Notes: generated from the letters alone by a model not told the origin. A stretch of DNA of 33,280 nt from Paenibacillus sp. GM2 (GCF_900069005.2 NZ_LN831279.1:1158415-1191694), one strand, 5' to 3'. Counted from the first letter of the stretch, positions 7,075-16,647 are shown. Program-made: numbers and translations.

Positions 7075-8313
7075 TTGAAACATAGAGTAGTCATAACCGG
7101 TATGGGCTCTGTTACAGCCCTTGGCAGCGATTTGGATACGCTCTGGAATAACTTGATTCAAGGTAAATCCGGGGTGTCGCAAATTGAGTCTTTTGATGTC
7201 AGTGAATATACGACGCGAATTGCCGCTTCGGTTAAGGATTTCAATCCTGAGGATTATATGGACCGCAAGGATGCGCGCAAGATGGATCGTTTCGTCCAGT
7301 TTGCTGTTGCTGCTGCCAGCCGCGCGATGGCCGACAGTGGTCTGAACATTGCTGAAGATACGGACCCGGAACGGGTTGGTGTCATGATCGGTTCAGGGAT
7401 CGGCGGCCTGGGAACCTGGGAAGATCAACATTCCATTTTGCTGGAGAAAGGTCCTAGGCGGGTTAGCCCGTTCTTCATTCCGATGATGATTGCGAACATG
7501 GCTTCCGGTCAGGTATCGATTACGTTCGGCGCGAAGGGACCTAACAGCACTGCGGTGACTGCGTGCGCGACCGGAACTCATTCCATCGGCGATTCGTACA
7601 AGCTGATCAAATATGGCGATGCTGATGTGATGATTTGCGGCGGCGCGGAAGCAACGATCCGTCCAACCGGACTTGCCGGATTCTGTTCCATGCGAGCGAT
7701 GTCAACCCGTAATGATGATCCTGCGAAAGCGAGCCGCCCGTTTGATGCTGAGCGCGACGGTTTTGTTATGGGTGAAGGGTCCGGCGTATTGATCCTGGAG
7801 TCACTCGAGCATGCTCAGAAGCGCGGAGCCAAAATTTACGGCGAGGTTATCGGTTACGGCCTGAGCGGAGACGCTTACCATATGACTGAACCGAACCCGG
7901 AGGGTCCGGAGCGTTGTATGAAGATGGCGATTCGTGATGCTGATATCGATCCGAGTGAAATTGATTATATTAATGCACATGGTACTTCTACCCCTGTCGG
8001 CGACAAGTCGGAGACGATCGCTATTAAGCGAGCGCTTGGCGATCATGCTTATAAAGTGGCGATCAGCTCGACCAAATCGATGACAGGCCATCTGCTCGGT
8101 GCGGCAGGCGGCGTGGAAGCGGTAATCTGCGGATTAACGCTTCAGTATGGAATGATCGCGCCAACGATTAATTTAGAGCATCCGGATCCAGAATGCGATC
8201 TGGATTACGTCCCTAATGAAGCAAGACAGGCGGATGTTAGAATTGCTATGTCTAACTCTTTCGGATTTGGCGGCCATAATGCCACCATTATTCTGAAGAA
8301 ATTCGAAGCATAA
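7075..8313 (+). CDS. fabF: 3-oxoacyl-ACP synthase II
   Basis: A 412-residue condensing enzyme that elongates acyl-ACP. The active-site Cys lies in TACATGTHS. The two catalytic His lie in [11 protein letters not shown] and [15 protein letters not shown]. The N-terminus reads [19 protein letters not shown] at 7075 is preferred, six bases after GAGGTGAG; a GTG at 7069 overlaps the ribosome-binding site. It is 125 bp from acpP behind a hairpin and a palindrome, so it may be expressed separately. In B. subtilis fabF lies elsewhere; here it joins the main cluster. Confidence 0.96.
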   Translation: MKHRVVITGMGSVTALGSDLDTLWNNLIQGKSGVSQIESFDVSEYTTRIAASVKDFNPEDYMDRKDARKMDRFVQFAVAAASRAMADSGLNIAEDTDPERVGVMIGSGIGGLGTWEDQHSILLEKGPRRVSPFFIPMMIANMASGQVSITFGAKGPNSTAVTACATGTHSIGDSYKLIKYGDADVMICGGAEATIRPTGLAGFCSMRAMSTRNDDPAKASRPFDAERDGFVMGEGSGVLILESLEHAQKRGAKIYGEVIGYGLSGDAYHMTEPNPEGPERCMKMAIRDADIDPSEIDYINAHGTSTPVGDKSETIAIKRALGDHAYKVAISSTKSMTGHLLGAAGGVEAVICGLTLQYGMIAPTINLEHPDPECDLDYVPNEARQADVRIAMSNSFGFGGHNATIILKKFEA

Positions 8314-8325
8314 GGGGTCAGTCAG

Positions 8326-9018
8326 TTGAGTGGAGATTTAAAGCAATTACAGCACAAACTTCAACTGGTATTTCATAATAAGCAGTTATTACGACAGGCT
8401 TTTACCCATGCATCTTATGTGAATGAGCATCGCTTCAATCAGCACGAGGACAACGAGCGCCTGGAGTTTCTGGGCGACGCTGTCCTTGAGCTGACGGTGT
8501 CGGAACACTTATATCGCTTGTTTCCGGACCGTCCTGAAGGCGAGCTTACGAAGCTTCGGGCAGCCATTGTCTGCGAGCCGTCGTTAGTACGGTTTGCAGA
8601 ACGCCTGGAGTTCGGGAAATACGTATTGCTTGGCAAAGGGGAGGAAATGACGGGCGGACGAACCCGTCCTGCTTTGCTGGCAGACGTATTTGAATCTTTT
8701 GTAGGAGCTCTGTATTTGGATCAGGGCCTGGAGGCGGTCACCGCTTTTTTGCATCGCTACATCTTCACGCAAATCGTGTTTGACGGGAAGCTTCAGACCA
8801 CCGACTATAAAACGGAGCTTCAGGAATTAACCCAGCATCATAATATGGGAGCCTTGGAGTACCGGATTGTTGAAGAAAGAGGCCCGGCGCATGAACGCGA
8901 ATTCGTCTCCGAAGTCTGGATGGACGGACGCAGTTTAGGGCGCGGGACCGGTAGGTCGAAGAAGGAGGCCGAGCAGCAGGCAGCGCAAGTCGCGCTGGAG
9001 CAGCTACGGCGGGTTTAA
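8326..9018 (+). CDS. rnc: Ribonuclease III
   Basis: A 230-residue RNase III that cleaves double-stranded RNA, including rRNA precursors. The signature [14 protein letters not shown] lies near residue 42, and the second catalytic segment is [17 protein letters not shown]-terminal double-stranded RNA binding domain follows (about residues 155-228, beginning [11 protein letters not shown]). The TTG start at 8326 is 8 bases after AAGGGG and 12 bases after the fabF stop, so coupling with fabF is likely. Slightly shorter than the B. subtilis protein, with all domains present. Confidence 0.95.
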   Translation: MSGDLKQLQHKLQLVFHNKQLLRQAFTHASYVNEHRFNQHEDNERLEFLGDAVLELTVSEHLYRLFPDRPEGELTKLRAAIVCEPSLVRFAERLEFGKYVLLGKGEEMTGGRTRPALLADVFESFVGALYLDQGLEAVTAFLHRYIFTQIVFDGKLQTTDYKTELQELTQHHNMGALEYRIVEERGPAHEREFVSEVWMDGRSLGRGTGRSKKEAEQQAAQVALEQLRRV

Positions 9019-9039
9019 CTGAAAAAAATAAGAATAAGA

Positions 9040-9155
9040 GTTCAAAAAGGTCGGTTTTCACATCGAAGCCTATGCTTGCGGTGTGCGTTTTTTCAAAACG
9101 CTTCAGTTGAATGAAGTTATGATTCACTTCGTGATCAAAAGCGGACTTTTTGAAC
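9040..9155. repeat. Family 1 dispersed hairpin repeat, copy C (after rnc)
   Basis: A 116-bp element whose two ends are inverted repeats over about 29 bp: GTTCAAAAAGGTCGG at the left, complementary with mismatches to the CTTCGTG...CGGACTTTTTGAAC right end. The whole unit can fold as one hairpin. Its left half aligns with copies E and F (CGGTTTTCA, then ATCGAAG, then GCTTCAGTTGAATGAAG). Confidence 0.88.
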
Positions 9156-9163
9156 TACTTCGA

Positions 9164-9214
9164 AGGGGCTTCCTATTACCATCTTTATGGCAACTGGAAA
9201 GCCCCTATTCTTTT
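9164..9214 (+). terminator. Terminator after rnc
   Basis: AGGGGCTTCC (from 9164) pairs with GGAAAGCCCCT (9196-9206), with one bulge, followed by ATTCTTTT. It ends rnc transcription just before the convergent hydrolase gene and may serve that gene too, though its minus-strand tail is not T-rich. Confidence 0.7.
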
Positions 9215-9256
9215 GAATCTGATCTATATTTTGTCCGGCAGCATAATCTGATCTGG

Positions 9257-10678
9257 TTAACCCGCGATGAATTGACGAATATCTCTCATCATCGTTAGAG
9301 TATCCACACCGCCATGGTTGCTGAGCAGAATAATGGTGATTCCGCCGCCTGCTTCGCGCGATATACCGGTTGAATAGCCGGTGCCGCTGCCGTTGTGGAA
9401 TACAATCTTCCGGTCCGCCGTCTGATCGATCATCCATCCGTATCCATAGTTCTTATAAGAATAGGGCGTGAACAGCTTGTTCAGCGAATCCTGATTCAAT
9501 AGATCGGTTGTATTTAGAGCGGCGTCCCATTTTAATAAATCATCAACAGTGGAGTATATTCCTCCGGAGCCGGGCTGTGTATAATAGGTGCCGGCAAGCG
9601 ACCACTGATCGGATTTGGATACATAACCTTTGATCACCCGCGTGTGTTGATCCGCGATTCCGCTGTCTGCCATGTGAAGAGGGCCGATGAGATGGCTTTG
9701 AATGAAATCGGCGTAGCTCATGCCTGATACGAGTTCAACAATACGACCAAGCAGCATATAGCCGCTGTTGCTGTATTTAAAATCGGCACCGGGGGCAAAG
9801 GCGAGCGGCTTGCTTTTGATGGCCTCAATGGTCTGTTCTAATGTTAAACCTGCGGTACGGGGGAAATTGGAGGTCAGGCCAGACGTATGCGATAGCAGCA
9901 TATGCAGCGTGATCTCGTCTCCTTGCGGAAACCCGGGGATGTACGATTCCAGCGTATCATCCAGCTGCAGCTTGCCGTCCTCAGCCAGCTTCATAACGGC
10001 AGCGGCGGTGAAGGCTTTGGTTAAGGAAGCGATTCTGGTCTGGTCACCCGGCGTGATCAGCTTGTCAGGACCGTTAAGGCCGTAGCCTTTACGCAGCAAA
10101 ACTTGTCCATGATCAGCAATGAGTGCGATACCTGAAAACTGCTGGCGCACTAAATATTCCTCGGCTTTATTCGCAGCATCCGTGATGACCGTGCTATGAT
10201 CCGGAAGCAGGTTGATTTGGCGAAGCGGGTTGGAAGAGGAGGTAACCTTTGCTCCCAGCGTCTCCGCAAGGGTTCGCAGCGGAACCATCGTAGCGCCATT
10301 ATGCAATAGCGAAGCGGCTGGCGCCTGTAACTGAGTATAGCCATTAATAGTGAAATAACGAGTCTCCGGACGATGGTCGACAATATCCCCGTGAATCCGT
10401 ATTTCGGTGGTCCGTTTGTTCTTGTTCCACTTGACCTCTGCGCCCAATTGCTCGGCTGCTTCCCGAAGCGGGACATAGGTAGTACCTTGGTAGACGAATG
10501 GGCTGGCGCTCGTCCAGGCTAACGGACTGCCACTCAGCAGGATCTCCGGGGCTGCCGTCGCTTTTGTTATCACGCTGCTCAGGGCGTAGGCAGGAGAAGC
10601 GGCTGCGGACAGCGAACCGATAAGGAGCGAGGAGATTGCAAATGGAAGTAGAATAGCGCGTCTTATAGACTTATTCAT
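9257..10678 (-). CDS. Secreted beta-lactamase-family serine hydrolase with a copper-amine-oxidase-like N-terminal region
   Basis: A 473-residue exported protein. The signal peptide (residues 1-32) ends in SPAYA. Residues about 55-158 hold two segments, YVPLREAAEQLGAEVKW and MVPLRTLAETLGAKV, of the copper amine oxidase N-domain type, usually cell-wall associated. Residues about 165-470 are a class C beta-lactamase/penicillin-binding-protein-like domain with Ser218-LT-Lys221, Tyr302-SN and HNG (428-430). The substrate may be peptidoglycan peptides or D-amino-acid esters rather than drugs; the sequence does not decide. It lies on the minus strand between rnc and smc, which are adjacent in B. subtilis, and is flanked by family 1 repeats. 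ATG follows AAAGGAG by 8 bases. Confidence 0.9.
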   Translation of the reverse strand: MNKSIRRAILLPFAISSLLIGSLSAAASPAYALSSVITKATAAPEILLSGSPLAWTSASPFVYQGTTYVPLREAAEQLGAEVKWNKNKRTTEIRIHGDIVDHRPETRYFTINGYTQLQAPAASLLHNGATMVPLRTLAETLGAKVTSSSNPLRQINLLPDHSTVITDAANKAEEYLVRQQFSGIALIADHGQVLLRKGYGLNGPDKLITPGDQTRIASLTKAFTAAAVMKLAEDGKLQLDDTLESYIPGFPQGDEITLHMLLSHTSGLTSNFPRTAGLTLEQTIEAIKSKPLAFAPGADFKYSNSGYMLLGRIVELVSGMSYADFIQSHLIGPLHMADSGIADQHTRVIKGYVSKSDQWSLAGTYYTQPGSGGIYSTVDDLLKWDAALNTTDLLNQDSLNKLFTPYSYKNYGYGWMIDQTADRKIVFHNGSGTGYSTGISREAGGGITIILLSNHGGVDTLTMMRDIRQFIAG

Positions 10679-10713
10679 TAGGTGTCTCCTTTGTCAAATC
10701 TAGGTTGTCTATC

Positions 10714-10742
10714 AGACTAGCAAACCTGCCGGAAGATTTCAA
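10714..10742 (-). promoter_or_regulatory. Promoter of the serine hydrolase gene
   Basis: On the minus strand, TTGAAA (10742-10737) and TAGTCT (10719-10714) are separated by 17 bp, with an extended TG one base before the -10. A start point near 10707 leaves about 28 bases of leader before the ATG. Confidence 0.55.
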
Positions 10743-10769
10743 GATGAACTCAACTCTCTTAATGAATTA

Positions 10770-10917
10770 ATATAGCTATAAAATACGTAGCGACGTTGCT
10801 GCGCTGATATTTTATTTCGTAGTTATATATCGTAGGAAGATTCATTTAACAGCGCGGTTGCTCCTCCTTGAATTAGCGGCGGTTGATTTTTTTATCATAG
10901 GCTGGACTTTTTTGAAC
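10770..10917 (+). repeat. Family 1 dispersed repeat, copy D (right half, upstream of smc)
   Basis: The right terminus GGACTTTTTTGAAC is clear, and the module ATATATCGTAGGAAGA, GCGGTTGCTC, TTTTTTTATCATAGG aligns with copy A in order and spacing. No left terminus is visible, so the left boundary is approximate. It ends 92 bp before the smc start. Confidence 0.7.
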
Positions 10918-10975
10918 ATCCTCTGCAGAGCCTGTCCCCATGCCTTTTGTCCTTCTGTCCCAGGGGCTTTGTGTA

Positions 10976-10984
10976 TGTTACAAT
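10976..10984 (+). promoter_or_regulatory. Extended -10 promoter candidate for smc
   Basis: TGTTACAAT is an extended -10 element (TG, one base, TACAAT) located 25 bp before the smc start. The -35 region is weak. Because smc no longer directly follows rnc, a promoter is expected here. Confidence 0.45.
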
Positions 10985-11009
10985 AGTCGTTAGAGGTGAT
11001 CGTGAACGT

Positions 11010-14000
11010 ATGTTTTTGAAACGAATTGAATTAGCAGGTTTTAAATCATTTGCCGACAAGACGGAGATGGAATTCGTCCGCGGCATTACCGCTGTAGTAG
11101 GGCCGAATGGCAGCGGGAAGAGCAATATCTCCGACGGGATTCGCTGGGTGCTTGGAGAGCAAAGCGCCAAATCCCTGCGCGGCGGTAAGATGGAGGATAT
11201 CATCTTTGCCGGCAGTGATGCGCGTAAAGCGGTGAATTATGGCGAGGTTTCCCTGACACTGGACAATGGCGATCATGCCTTGCCGCTCGATTTTAGCGAG
11301 GTTACCGTAACGCGGCGGGTCCACCGCAGTGGGGAAAGTGAATATTTGATCAATAAGCAAACCTGCCGGTTAAAGGATATCACCGAGCTGTTCATGGATA
11401 CCGGGATCGGGAAGGAAGCCTATTCGATTATCGGACAAGGACGGATCGAGGAGATTCTGAGTACACGTTCTGAGGATCGCCGTGGTATCTTCGAGGAGGC
11501 CTCCGGAATTGTTAAGTATAAGAACCGCAAGCGTGATGCAAAGCGGAAATTGGATGATACCGAGCAGAACCTGCTGAGAATTCACGATCTGGTCAGTGAA
11601 CTGGAGGATCAAATCGGACCGTTGAAGGAGCAATCCGAGAAGGCATTAAAATATAAACAATTACGCGATTCGCTTAAAAATATAGAAATCTCCTTATATG
11701 TACATCAAATCGAGCAGATTCATGAATCGTGGAGCGTTACAAATGATAGATTGGGTGAGCTAAAAGAGGAAGAGCTTGCCTTGTCTACAGTTGTATCGGC
11801 CCATGATGCGAAGCTTGAGAGCGATCGACTGGCGCTGCGCCAGGTTGAGGACAAGATTGAGATTTTGCAGAATCAGTTGCTTGAAAATAGTGAAAAATAC
11901 GAGAAGAGTGAAGGCTTTGGCGAGGTTCTGAAAGAACGAGCCAAGAACTTGACGCAGAATCGGGAGCAGCTCGAGCAATCGCTGGCTGCAAGCGAGGAGC
12001 GCTACGCACAGCGCGAAGCTGAAATGAAGCAGTTGGCTGAGAAATTTGCCGCGGCAGAGCGGCAGTTAACCGAGCTTCGTGATGAACTGCAGTCTGAGGA
12101 AGTGAAGCTGATCGGGGTTACCGGCGGGATAAGCCAAGAGCAGGAGGAAGGCCTGAAAGGCCAGCTGCTCGAGATCATGAACCAGATGGCCGGGATGCGT
12201 AATGAAATTCGCTACAATGATCAGCAGAAGGAAGCTGTGCAGCGTAGAATGCAGCGCTCGGAAGAAGAAGGAACCAAGTGGAGCGAGCAACTGGAGCAGC
12301 TCAAAGGCAAGAAGACTCTATTGGAGAATACGCTTCAGCAATTAGGGACGGAAATCGCTGATCTGCGCGGCAAGTACATTACAGAAAGTGAACGCTGCCA
12401 GTCCCTGCATCGGCTGGTTGAGGAAAGCCAGAGCGGAATCCGTAAATGGGAGCAGAAGCGTGAAGGACTCGTCTCGCGCCGCGATACGATGAAGGAGATG
12501 GAGGATGACTTTGACGGCTTTGCCCTTGGGGTTAAGGAAGTACTTAAGGCCTCACGCAAGTCGGTGCTTCATGGGGTTCATGGTGCGGTAGCTGAATTAA
12601 TCCGCGTGCCAGAGAAGCTGGAAATTGCTGTCGAGACGGCGCTCGGAGCAGCGATGCAGCATATCGTCATGGAGAATGAAGCTGTATCGCGCCAGGCCAT
12701 TGCATTCCTGAAGCAGCGCCAGCTGGGCAGAGCGACATTCCTGCCGCTCGATGTTATCCGCCCAAGGCAGATCTCAGCGGCGGACAAGCGGTTAATGGAG
12801 GACGCTGAAGGGTTTGTAGGCATCGGAGCTGAATTGGTAGGTTACGATTCAGCGTATAACAATATTGTTGGCAGCCTGCTTGGCAATGTAGTATTTGCCA
12901 GTGATCTGGAGCGGGCCAATAAGATGGCAGCTCGCTGCCAGTATCGCTTCCGGATCGTTACGCTGGAGGGCGACGTCGTAAATGCAGGCGGTTCGATGAC
13001 CGGGGGCAGCCAGCATCGCAAGAACAGCAACCTGCTGGGACGCAAGCGCCAGCTCGATCAGCTGGCTACCGACATTCGTGAAGCCGATGACATGCTGGAC
13101 AAGCTGCGCAAAGGGCTGGCTGATGTACGTGAGCAGGTAACTGCGTCGGAGCAATCGCTAGAGAAGCTGCGTGAAGCTGGAGACCATAAACGGACTGAGG
13201 AGCAGTCCGTTGCCAGCGATATGAAGCAAATTGAGCATGAATGGAGACATGTCTCCGAGCAATTCGAGCTGTATGGCCAGGAGAAAGGCCATTATCTGAA
13301 AGAGCTCGAAGAGCTGGAGCAGGCTAAAGTTCAGGCGGAAGCGAAGCTGGTTGAGCTGGAGAAGGAAGAGCAGCGTGTGCAGCAATCGATCCAGGCGGCC
13401 GAGTATGCTCGCAAAGCCAATGAATCCGCGAAGGAAGAACTTCAGGACCGCTTGACCGGACTGAAGGTTCGTGAAGGCAAGCTGGATCAGGAATGCTTCT
13501 CTATAAGAGAGCAATTGCGGCGTTCCGAGGAAGATTGCAGCATTCTCAAGCGTGAATTGGAGCAAAATCGCAGTATTTTGCAGTCGATTGTGGCAGACTT
13601 AGAGAAGAATATACATCAGAGCTCTACGCAGCGTGAAGAGCTGAATGAGTATAAATTAAAGAAGGAACGCGCCGGAGAACAGCTTGAGCTGGAGAGAGCA
13701 TCACGGGTTGTGCTCGTCAAGAAGCTGTCGGATGGCGAGAATGAGACCAAAGAACAGCGTCTGGCCTTGAAGTCGGTGGAAGAGAAGCTGCGTCAGACGG
13801 AAATTCAGGCCAATCGACTTGATGTTGAGCTGGAGAATATTCTGAACAAGCTAAGCGATGATTATGAGCTGAGCTATGAGATGGCGAAGCAGCGTTATCC
13901 AATTCCGGAGGATGTACCGGCAGCGCAGGCCGAAGCGAAGGAATTGAAGCGGCAGATCACCTTGCTTGGGGAGGTTAACCTCGGGGCGATTGAAGAATAC

Positions 14001-14582
14001 AATCGCGTCAATGAGCGTTACCAGTTCCTCACCGAGCAGAAGAATGACCTGGTCGAAGCGAAAGCGACCTTGTATCAAGTCATTCAGGAGATGGATGAAG
14101 AGATGTCAAAGCGCTTCAAGTTGACCTTTGATGCGATCAGACGCGAGTTCAGCATCGTGTTCACGAAGCTGTTTGGCGGTGGACGTGCGGACCTGCAGCT
14201 GCTCGACCCGAGCAATCTGCTTGAGACGGGCATCGATATAGTCGCTCAGCCTCCGGGCAAGAAGCTGCAGAACCTGCAGCTCCTGTCCGGGGGAGAGCGG
14301 GCGCTTACAGCGATGGCGCTGCTGTTTGCTATTTTACAGGTTAAGCCAGTTCCGTTCTGCGTGCTTGATGAGGTTGAGGCTGCGCTGGATGAAGCTAACG
14401 TTATTCGCTTCGCACAATATTTGCGCGAATTTTCCGAGCAGACGCAGTTTATCGTCGTAACGCACCGCAAGGGGACGATGGAAGAGGCGGATGTGCTCTA
14501 CGGCGTGACGATGGAGGAAGGCGGCGTATCCAAGCTTGTCTCCGTGAAGCTGGATGATGAGGATACTGTAGAAATCGCCTAA
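11010..14582 (+). CDS. smc: Chromosome segregation/condensation ATPase Smc
   Basis: A 1190-residue SMC protein, the usual length. The head domain begins MFLKRIELAGFKSFADKTEM, with Walker A GPNGSGKSN at residues 31-39. The C-terminal head has the signature LSGGERAL near 1092 and Walker B FCVLDEVEAALDEAN near 1115-1130. Between lie two long coiled coils and a hinge (about 515-680, including HGVHGAVAELIRVPEK and the GGSMTGGS segment). It partners with ScpA and ScpB to compact and segregate DNA. The ATG at 11010 follows GAGGTGAT by 9 bases; the frame is open 21 codons further, but that part overlaps the probable promoter. It leads the smc-ftsY pair. Confidence 0.97.
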   Translation: MFLKRIELAGFKSFADKTEMEFVRGITAVVGPNGSGKSNISDGIRWVLGEQSAKSLRGGKMEDIIFAGSDARKAVNYGEVSLTLDNGDHALPLDFSEVTVTRRVHRSGESEYLINKQTCRLKDITELFMDTGIGKEAYSIIGQGRIEEILSTRSEDRRGIFEEASGIVKYKNRKRDAKRKLDDTEQNLLRIHDLVSELEDQIGPLKEQSEKALKYKQLRDSLKNIEISLYVHQIEQIHESWSVTNDRLGELKEEELALSTVVSAHDAKLESDRLALRQVEDKIEILQNQLLENSEKYEKSEGFGEVLKERAKNLTQNREQLEQSLAASEERYAQREAEMKQLAEKFAAAERQLTELRDELQSEEVKLIGVTGGISQEQEEGLKGQLLEIMNQMAGMRNEIRYNDQQKEAVQRRMQRSEEEGTKWSEQLEQLKGKKTLLENTLQQLGTEIADLRGKYITESERCQSLHRLVEESQSGIRKWEQKREGLVSRRDTMKEMEDDFDGFALGVKEVLKASRKSVLHGVHGAVAELIRVPEKLEIAVETALGAAMQHIVMENEAVSRQAIAFLKQRQLGRATFLPLDVIRPRQISAADKRLMEDAEGFVGIGAELVGYDSAYNNIVGSLLGNVVFASDLERANKMAARCQYRFRIVTLEGDVVNAGGSMTGGSQHRKNSNLLGRKRQLDQLATDIREADDMLDKLRKGLADVREQVTASEQSLEKLREAGDHKRTEEQSVASDMKQIEHEWRHVSEQFELYGQEKGHYLKELEELEQAKVQAEAKLVELEKEEQRVQQSIQAAEYARKANESAKEELQDRLTGLKVREGKLDQECFSIREQLRRSEEDCSILKRELEQNRSILQSIVADLEKNIHQSSTQREELNEYKLKKERAGEQLELERASRVVLVKKLSDGENETKEQRLALKSVEEKLRQTEIQANRLDVELENILNKLSDDYELSYEMAKQRYPIPEDVPAAQAEAKELKRQITLLGEVNLGAIEEYNRVNERYQFLTEQKNDLVEAKATLYQVIQEMDEEMSKRFKLTFDAIRREFSIVFTKLFGGGRADLQLLDPSNLLETGIDIVAQPPGKKLQNLQLLSGGERALTAMALLFAILQVKPVPFCVLDEVEAALDEANVIRFAQYLREFSEQTQFIVVTHRKGTMEEADVLYGVTMEEGGVSKLVSVKLDDEDTVEIA

Positions 14583-14664
14583 CATAGGTCAACCATTTTC
14601 GTAAATCGTGAATTAGATTAATATACAAACGAACTTTTTTTGAAGAAGAATGAGGAGGCAGCAT

Positions 14665-15666
14665 ATGAGTTTCTTTAAAAAACTAAAAGAGAGCATCTCT
14701 TCAAAAACCGAATCCGTAACGAAGCAATTCAAGGACGGCCTGGAAAAGACGCGGAAAGGCTTCGTGGAGAAGGTTGCCGAGCTGGTGACCCGCCACAAGA
14801 AGATCGATGAAGAGTTCTTCGAGGAATTGGAAGAAATTTTGATCGGCGCTGATGTAGGCGTGAATACAGTAATCGATTTGATCGATGATCTGCGTGTCGA
14901 AGTGAAGAAGCGGAAGATCGAAGATGCCGCAGACCTGCAGCCGATTATGTCAGAGAAGCTGATCGGGTTGCTGCGTGGGGATGAGGATAATGAGATCAAG
15001 CTCAATCCGGATGGAATTACGGTCATCCTGTTCGTTGGTGTCAATGGGGTTGGCAAGACAACAACGATCGGCAAGCTGGCGCATTACTATAAGCAGCAAG
15101 GTAAAAGCGTGCTGATGGCCGCAGGCGATACGTTCCGCGCCGGAGCAATCGAGCAGCTGGAAGTATGGGGAGAACGCGTAGGCGTCGAGGTTATCAAGCA
15201 GAGTGCCGGTTCAGACCCGGCGGCGGTCATGTTTGATGCGGTCCAAGCAGCCAAGCAGCGCGGCGTAGATATTCTTCTCTGCGATACAGCGGGCCGTCTG
15301 CAGAACAAATCGAATCTGATGGAGGAATTAAACAAAATATTCCGCGTTATTCAACGTGAAATTCCTGGAGCTCCGCATGAGGTGCTGATGGTGCTTGATG
15401 CAACGACCGGTCAAAATGCGCTCGCTCAAGCCAAGCTGTTTGGTGAGAAGAGTGGGGTTACCGGCCTGGTGTTGACCAAGCTCGATGGCACTGCCAAAGG
15501 CGGCATCGTCATCGCCATTCGTCAGGAGTTGAGTCTGCCGGTGAAGCTGGTCGGACTGGGCGAGAAGATGGAAGATTTGCAGAAATTTGATTCCGAGCAG
15601 TTTGTTCACGGTTTGTTCGCCGGATTGATTCAAGAGGAAGAAGAGACAGCGAATATCGATCAGTAA
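14665..15666 (+). CDS. ftsY: Signal recognition particle receptor FtsY
   Basis: A 333-residue SRP receptor GTPase that docks ribosome-SRP complexes at the membrane. The charged amphipathic N-terminus (MSFFKKLKESI) is typical of the short Firmicute form without a long acidic A domain. The G domain shows GVNGVGKTTT (125-134), DTAGR (about 208-212) and TKLDG (about 271-275). ATG 14665 follows GAGGAGG by 6 bases. It is 82 bp after smc, the conserved order. It works with Ffh, encoded 1.5 kb downstream. Confidence 0.97.
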   Translation: MSFFKKLKESISSKTESVTKQFKDGLEKTRKGFVEKVAELVTRHKKIDEEFFEELEEILIGADVGVNTVIDLIDDLRVEVKKRKIEDAADLQPIMSEKLIGLLRGDEDNEIKLNPDGITVILFVGVNGVGKTTTIGKLAHYYKQQGKSVLMAAGDTFRAGAIEQLEVWGERVGVEVIKQSAGSDPAAVMFDAVQAAKQRGVDILLCDTAGRLQNKSNLMEELNKIFRVIQREIPGAPHEVLMVLDATTGQNALAQAKLFGEKSGVTGLVLTKLDGTAKGGIVIAIRQELSLPVKLVGLGEKMEDLQKFDSEQFVHGLFAGLIQEEEETANIDQ

Positions 15667-15684
15667 GAAGGTCAAGGAACCTTT

Positions 15685-15718
15685 ATGGGCTAACGCCCAT
15701 ATTCTAAGGGTAGAATAT
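15685..15718. other. Two adjoining hairpins after ftsY
   Basis: ATGGGC-TAAC-GCCCAT (15685-15700) is followed by ATATTCTA-AGGG-TAGAATAT (15699-15718), sharing two bases. Both stems are perfect. No T run follows. They may protect the ftsY 3' end or reduce readthrough into the next gene. Confidence 0.5.
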
Positions 15719-15753
15719 AGATTAGATCAAAGTTCAGATAAGGAGGTGGCAAG

Positions 15754-16401
15754 ATGGCGAATACTCATACTTACCCGCGTCGTGAAGAAGTGGCCAATGC
15801 GATCACCCACGGCATCGGCGCGATGCTTAGCTTGGCCGGGCTTGTGCTGCTCATTGTTTTCTCAAGCTTACAAGGTACGGCCTGGCATGTCGTTAGTTTT
15901 ACAATTTACGGTGTCAGCATGCTGCTGCTCTACGTTTGTTCCACTTTGGTACACAGCTTCCGGGAGGGCAAGGTCAAGGATCTGTTCGAATTTTTCGATC
16001 ATTCCTCGATTTACTTGTTCATCGCCGGAACCTATACCCCATTGTTATTAATAGCTGTTCGCGGGCCGCTTGGCTGGAGTCTCTTCGGGATCGTATGGGG
16101 GATTGCTTTGCTGGGGGTTCTATTCAAGGCCTTCTTCGTGAAGCGATTCCTGTTCATGTCAACGATCTTCTATTTGATTATGGGCTGGCTGATTATTGTC
16201 GCCTGGGGACCGCTAACTGCGGCGATTCCGCAGCCGGGAATCGCGCTGATTGTAACCGGCGGCATTCTGTATACATTGGGAACGATCTTTTACGTCTGGC
16301 GTATATTTCCGTATCATCATGCGATTTGGCATCTATTCGTACTGGCCGGTAGCGTAACGCATTTCTTTGCGATTTTACTCTATCTTTTGCCGCACCATTA
16401 A
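15754..16401 (+). CDS. Hemolysin III/PAQR family membrane protein
   Basis: A 215-residue protein with about seven hydrophobic segments, in the YqfA/hemolysin III branch of the PAQR superfamily. Characteristic pieces are EEVANAITHGIGAMLS, STLVHSF, FFDHSSIYLFIAGTYTP and, near the end, FPYHHAIWHLFVLAGSVTHFF. The conserved His and Asp in these could bind a metal, as in PAQR receptors. Despite the family name, cell lysis is doubtful, and roles in membrane homeostasis have been proposed. ATG 15754 follows AAGGAGGTGG. It lies between ftsY and ylxM, which are close together in B. subtilis, so it may be an addition to this block. Confidence 0.88.
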   Translation: MANTHTYPRREEVANAITHGIGAMLSLAGLVLLIVFSSLQGTAWHVVSFTIYGVSMLLLYVCSTLVHSFREGKVKDLFEFFDHSSIYLFIAGTYTPLLLIAVRGPLGWSLFGIVWGIALLGVLFKAFFVKRFLFMSTIFYLIMGWLIIVAWGPLTAAIPQPGIALIVTGGILYTLGTIFYVWRIFPYHHAIWHLFVLAGSVTHFFAILLYLLPHH

Positions 16402-16439
16402 TTTTCGAGCTTATAAATCCGCATTGCAAAAATGCTTTG

Positions 16440-16470
16440 GCCGCCATCAGCAAGCTGACAGGCGGCTATT
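16440..16470 (+). terminator. Terminator-like hairpin after the hemolysin III-like gene
   Basis: GCCGCC (from 16440) pairs with GGCGGC (to 16466). Inside, CAGC pairs with GCTG. The tail TATTTGTATTGTT is only moderately T-rich. Confidence 0.6.
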
Positions 16471-16485
16471 TGTATTGTTATGCGT

Positions 16486-16570
16486 GTTCAGAAAGGCCGG
16501 TTTTCAGCACTGCAGCTTCTTCTTCCGATGTATGCTTCTTCGAAATGATTTAGTTGAATGAGTCCCTGGA
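16486..16570. repeat. Family 1 dispersed repeat, copy E (left half only)
   Basis: GTTCAGAAAGGCCGGTTTTC, then AGCAC, TTCCGAT, CGAAATG and TTTAGTTGAATGAGT, align with the left halves of copies C and F. No right terminus is found before the ylxM promoter, so this is a decayed or truncated copy. Confidence 0.65.
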
Positions 16571-16647
16571 CTTTGTACAAACCTCTTATAAAAGAAGTTT
16601 CAATTTGCTCCTGCCGGATCAATGTTTCAGATGTTAAGGAATTTCGC

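Noticed and set aside
9083..9298. Plus-strand 71-codon ORF after rnc
   Set aside because: It runs through repeat copy C and the terminator and into the hydrolase 3' end, with no ribosome-binding site.
9257..10678. Serine hydrolase as an antibiotic-resistance beta-lactamase
   Set aside because: The SxxK, YSN and HNG motifs are shared by esterases and D-peptidases of this superfamily, and the added wall-type N-terminal region argues for a surface housekeeping role. Resistance cannot be claimed from sequence.
13158..13565. Long minus-strand ORFs within smc
   Set aside because: Coiled-coil coding sequence with Glu/Lys/Gln-rich codons commonly leaves the complementary strand open; no independent signals are present.
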